This document shows, in pieces, positions 61,766 through 64,000 of a stretch of DNA of 64,000 bases. The stretch comes from Ananas comosus (taxonomy: Eukaryota > Streptophyta > Magnoliopsida > Poales > Bromeliaceae): contig NC_033633.1 of NCBI RefSeq assembly GCF_001540865.1, positions 9,563,031 through 9,627,030 on the forward strand. The letters are read 5' to 3'. The stretch's first letter is position 1. Each line of letters opens with the position of its first letter. A program made the position numbers and the translations under genes. The notes under the pieces are model-generated. The model saw nothing but the letters and a program-made list of their open reading frames with translations. It was not told the DNA's origin and made no database searches.

Positions 61766-62331
61766 TAGACCTGACAATCTCGACCCATACCCCCGCGGGT
61801 GCCCGCGAGTTACCCGCAAATTTGCGAGTATGGGTACCAACGTTTCAAACCTAAAAAATTACGAGTAAAACGGGTGGGTACCCATTAAGCTGTGGGTATT
61901 TCAGGTAACCCGTGAATACCCACGGGTACCCACACATATATTTTTTAATTAAAAAATATATTTTCTTAATTAAAATATATATATTTTTATTTATCCATTC
62001 TAAAAATTCTAATCCTAATTTCTTATCGCGTCTTTTATATTACAAAATTTTTTCGTTTGAAGACTTTAAATATTTTTATTATATGTTATGATATTTTAAA
62101 TAATGAATTATGTTATATTTTTAAAACTTATATGTATGCATTTGCATTTAAAAAATATAAGGGAAAAAAAGAAAAAAAATTGCAGGTAACCCGCATACCC
62201 ACTCGCAGGCAGGTATGGGTAAAGATGTTGGCTACCCAAAACTTTGCGGGTAAATTTTATCCATGCCCAAGTAACCCGCAGGTACAATGACCCGCCCGCG
62301 GGTTACCCAACCTGTCCGTTTGCCAGGTCTA
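61766..62331. mobile_element. hAT-type non-autonomous element with 8-bp duplication
   Basis: Starts TAGACCTGACAA and ends TTGCCAGGTCTA, with GGCGCACA on both sides (61758-61765 and 62332-62339). The interior has ACCCGCGGG words at both ends and an AT-rich middle. No transposase. Confidence 0.9.
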
Positions 62332-62339
62332 GGCGCACA

Positions 62340-63860
62340 TGGCAAGAAGTAAAGGCCTGGAGATGGTCTCAATGTTGAGGACGAGGGCAGTAACATGAGA
62401 GGTGAACTCTTGGAAACTCGCTTAAGGAAGGGTCGCTAACGAAAGGGACCATGGCAAGAAAAAATTTAGGGTGTGTTTTGTTCGCACTATGAAAGATTAC
62501 TATGAATAAAAAGATGTCCGAGAATCTTATTTCTATTCATCCTATTACTATGAATATGACATTTCTTTGTTTGGTTCGTACGGTCATATTATTTAATCAT
62601 ATTATTTAAGATTACAAAAAATATATAATTAATTAATTTATTTTTTAATTAATTTTAGATAATGTTATCAAAAATTTCAACATTTTTTTAGAAAAAAGGG
62701 AGAGAGAACACATGTTAGAGAGAGAAAGTATAATTAAAGAAATAGGAAGAGAAATAGAATCGAGATTAGAGGGGGTGAGAGAGTTGAGATTTTAGAAAAT
62801 GAGAGGGAGAGAGCTTAGTTTAGAGAGAGAAAAAGAGTTGAAGTTTAGAGAGAAGAAGCAACCCGCGCTAGATCAACCTCTAAAGAAATCAATCGCGGTG
62901 TCGGAACGATCCTCCAAAGACAAGAAGAATAACATGAGATCGATCCTCAAAATCACAAAGTAAAAAAATAAGAAGAGAAGCTAGAGAGAGAGAAAGAGGA
63001 GAAGCTACCTATTTTCTCCACGCTTCTAACACAAAGAGACTGGCTGGGGTTCGGTTGGTATTTATCAACAGCAAAATGACCAAAAGATCCCTTACCAACT
63101 CAATTTGCCACCTGGAGTAGCGGTACTCAACTTGGGTACCGGTACCCGACACTCATCCAGCAAACATAAGTGCGATGTACCGGTACTGGTCCGATGCAGT
63201 ACGATACCCAATCTCAGTACCGGTACCGAGTCCCAGTACCGTTACTCACCAATAGGTACCGATACACAACACCAAGCTGCACAAACCCGAGAGCACCCAT
63301 TCATGTAATCCCTCTAGGTACCGATACTCCTCTCAGGTGTACACAACACTCAAAATCCTACTTCTGTAGATTTCAGTGTCCAACTCTTACAGCTCTGAGT
63401 TCGTTTTCGTGTCTATTTCATGCCAAAATGACTCCGACTCATTCCGACACTACAGATGTGTCGACAAGCCACTGATGCTGTAGTCAGTCAAACAGCTAAG
63501 CCCCAGAGACGCTACACGTTCGTCTTCTAATATACTCTAACAATATTTTTCACTTTATAAAATTTTCAAAAATTCATATAAATTGTCATGTCGAGTGTGA
63601 ACTACACATAAAATTTTAGTTTAAACTTTTGTTAAAATTCACAATTTTCACCTCTTGTTCCCTTCAAATTTCCACAAAATCTTTACAAGTCTAATTTACC
63701 ATCAAATCAATCCAACTTTACATATTAAATTTTGGAAAAGTCTACCTGTACTCCTATAGGAAGGTGTATATCCTACACCCGTATGATCCAACGGCTATTA
63801 TTAGATCACTAGCACAGTAGCAGCTAACTTCACTCCCCTTTTATTTTTTCTTCCTAAAGC
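62340..63860. other. Intergenic with GGTACCGGTACC-rich stretch
   Basis: At about 62470 a MITE-like start (GGTGTGTTTTGTTCGCACTA) appears without a clear partner. Between 63120 and 63330 the words GGTACCGGTACC, GGTACTG and GGTACCGATAC recur. No gene that I can support. Confidence 0.5.
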
Positions 63861-63864
63861 TAAA

Positions 63865-64000
63865 CCCTACTACACATCTCTTTCTCTCTCTCTCCCCTTC
63901 ACTTCCTTCTCGGTCCCGCTCGCTCTCTCGGTCCCGCTCGCTCCCTCGCCTCTCTCTTGATCTCGCGCCTCTCTCGTCTCCTCTCTCGTCATCTCGCGCT
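63865..64000 (+). promoter_or_regulatory. CT-rich leader-like sequence at window edge
   Basis: CTCTCTCTCTCC, then CGGTCCCGCTCGCTC twice (about 63912 and 63930) and CTCTCGTC words. Similar to the CT-rich leader at 34.74-34.86 kb. A gene may start beyond the window; no frame can be shown. Confidence 0.4.

Overview
The window is nuclear DNA of a flowering plant. The evidence is spliced genes with long introns, a DnaJ-DUF3444 gene, and dense nested plant transposons: Copia, a very long solo LTR, TRIM, hAT, FAR1-type Mutator-like elements (MULEs), Tourist-like MITEs and tRNA-derived SINEs. The species cannot be read from the sequence. I saw no rRNA, tRNA gene, CRISPR array, operon or virus. Only two host genes are well supported: a two-exon gene for a small, probably plastid-targeted protein (1409-1711 and 6578-6847), and a DnaJ/DUF3444 gene (coding 39255-42200, with a 5' leader starting near 34.7 kb).

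Layout. 1-8.1 kb: first gene, its 4.9-kb intron full of MITEs, then a SINE. 8.2-18.8 kb: a TRIM array split by a Copia element (8350-13212), a 4.1-kb solo LTR (13472-17560, perfect GTAAT duplication) and a Tourist-like MITE (17806-18422). 19.0-32.4 kb: hAT arms, gaps, and two copies of a FAR1-type MULE with long inverted termini and a convergent second ORF encoding a GRF zinc finger. 33-34.2 kb: SINE and TRIM. 34.6-42.4 kb: DnaJ gene. 44.4-47.4 kb: an inverted relative of the solo LTR. 47.5-48.0 and 61.8-62.3 kb: two related hAT elements. 62.3-64 kb: intergenic, ending in CT-rich DNA that may be the leader of a gene beyond the window.

The most important observation is that parts of the text are written backwards without being complemented. 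Three segments are supported: about 24.9-26.9 kb, 28243-28887, and about 48.57-61.38 kb (12.8 kb). Read right-to-left without complementing, 28243-28887 restores the open frame of the interrupted FAR1 transposase and matches a correctly written hAT arm at 23.1-23.7 kb. 24.9-26.9 kb becomes an LTR retrotransposon with a normal primer-binding site and gag. 51.36-51.93 kb becomes a complete TRIM like those at 18.6 and 34.0 kb. No known DNA process reverses polarity this way, so this is an assembly or gap-filling error; two of the three segments abut N positions. Conventional six-frame ORFs inside these intervals (about 15 kb) are meaningless, and I have not annotated them.

The nearest thing to an interesting biological system is the FAR1 MULE: a decayed transposase facing a second, apparently intact reading frame with a GRF zinc finger, a charged helix and a C-terminal membrane segment, all inside about 500-bp inverted termini whose outer part is a G-rich minisatellite.
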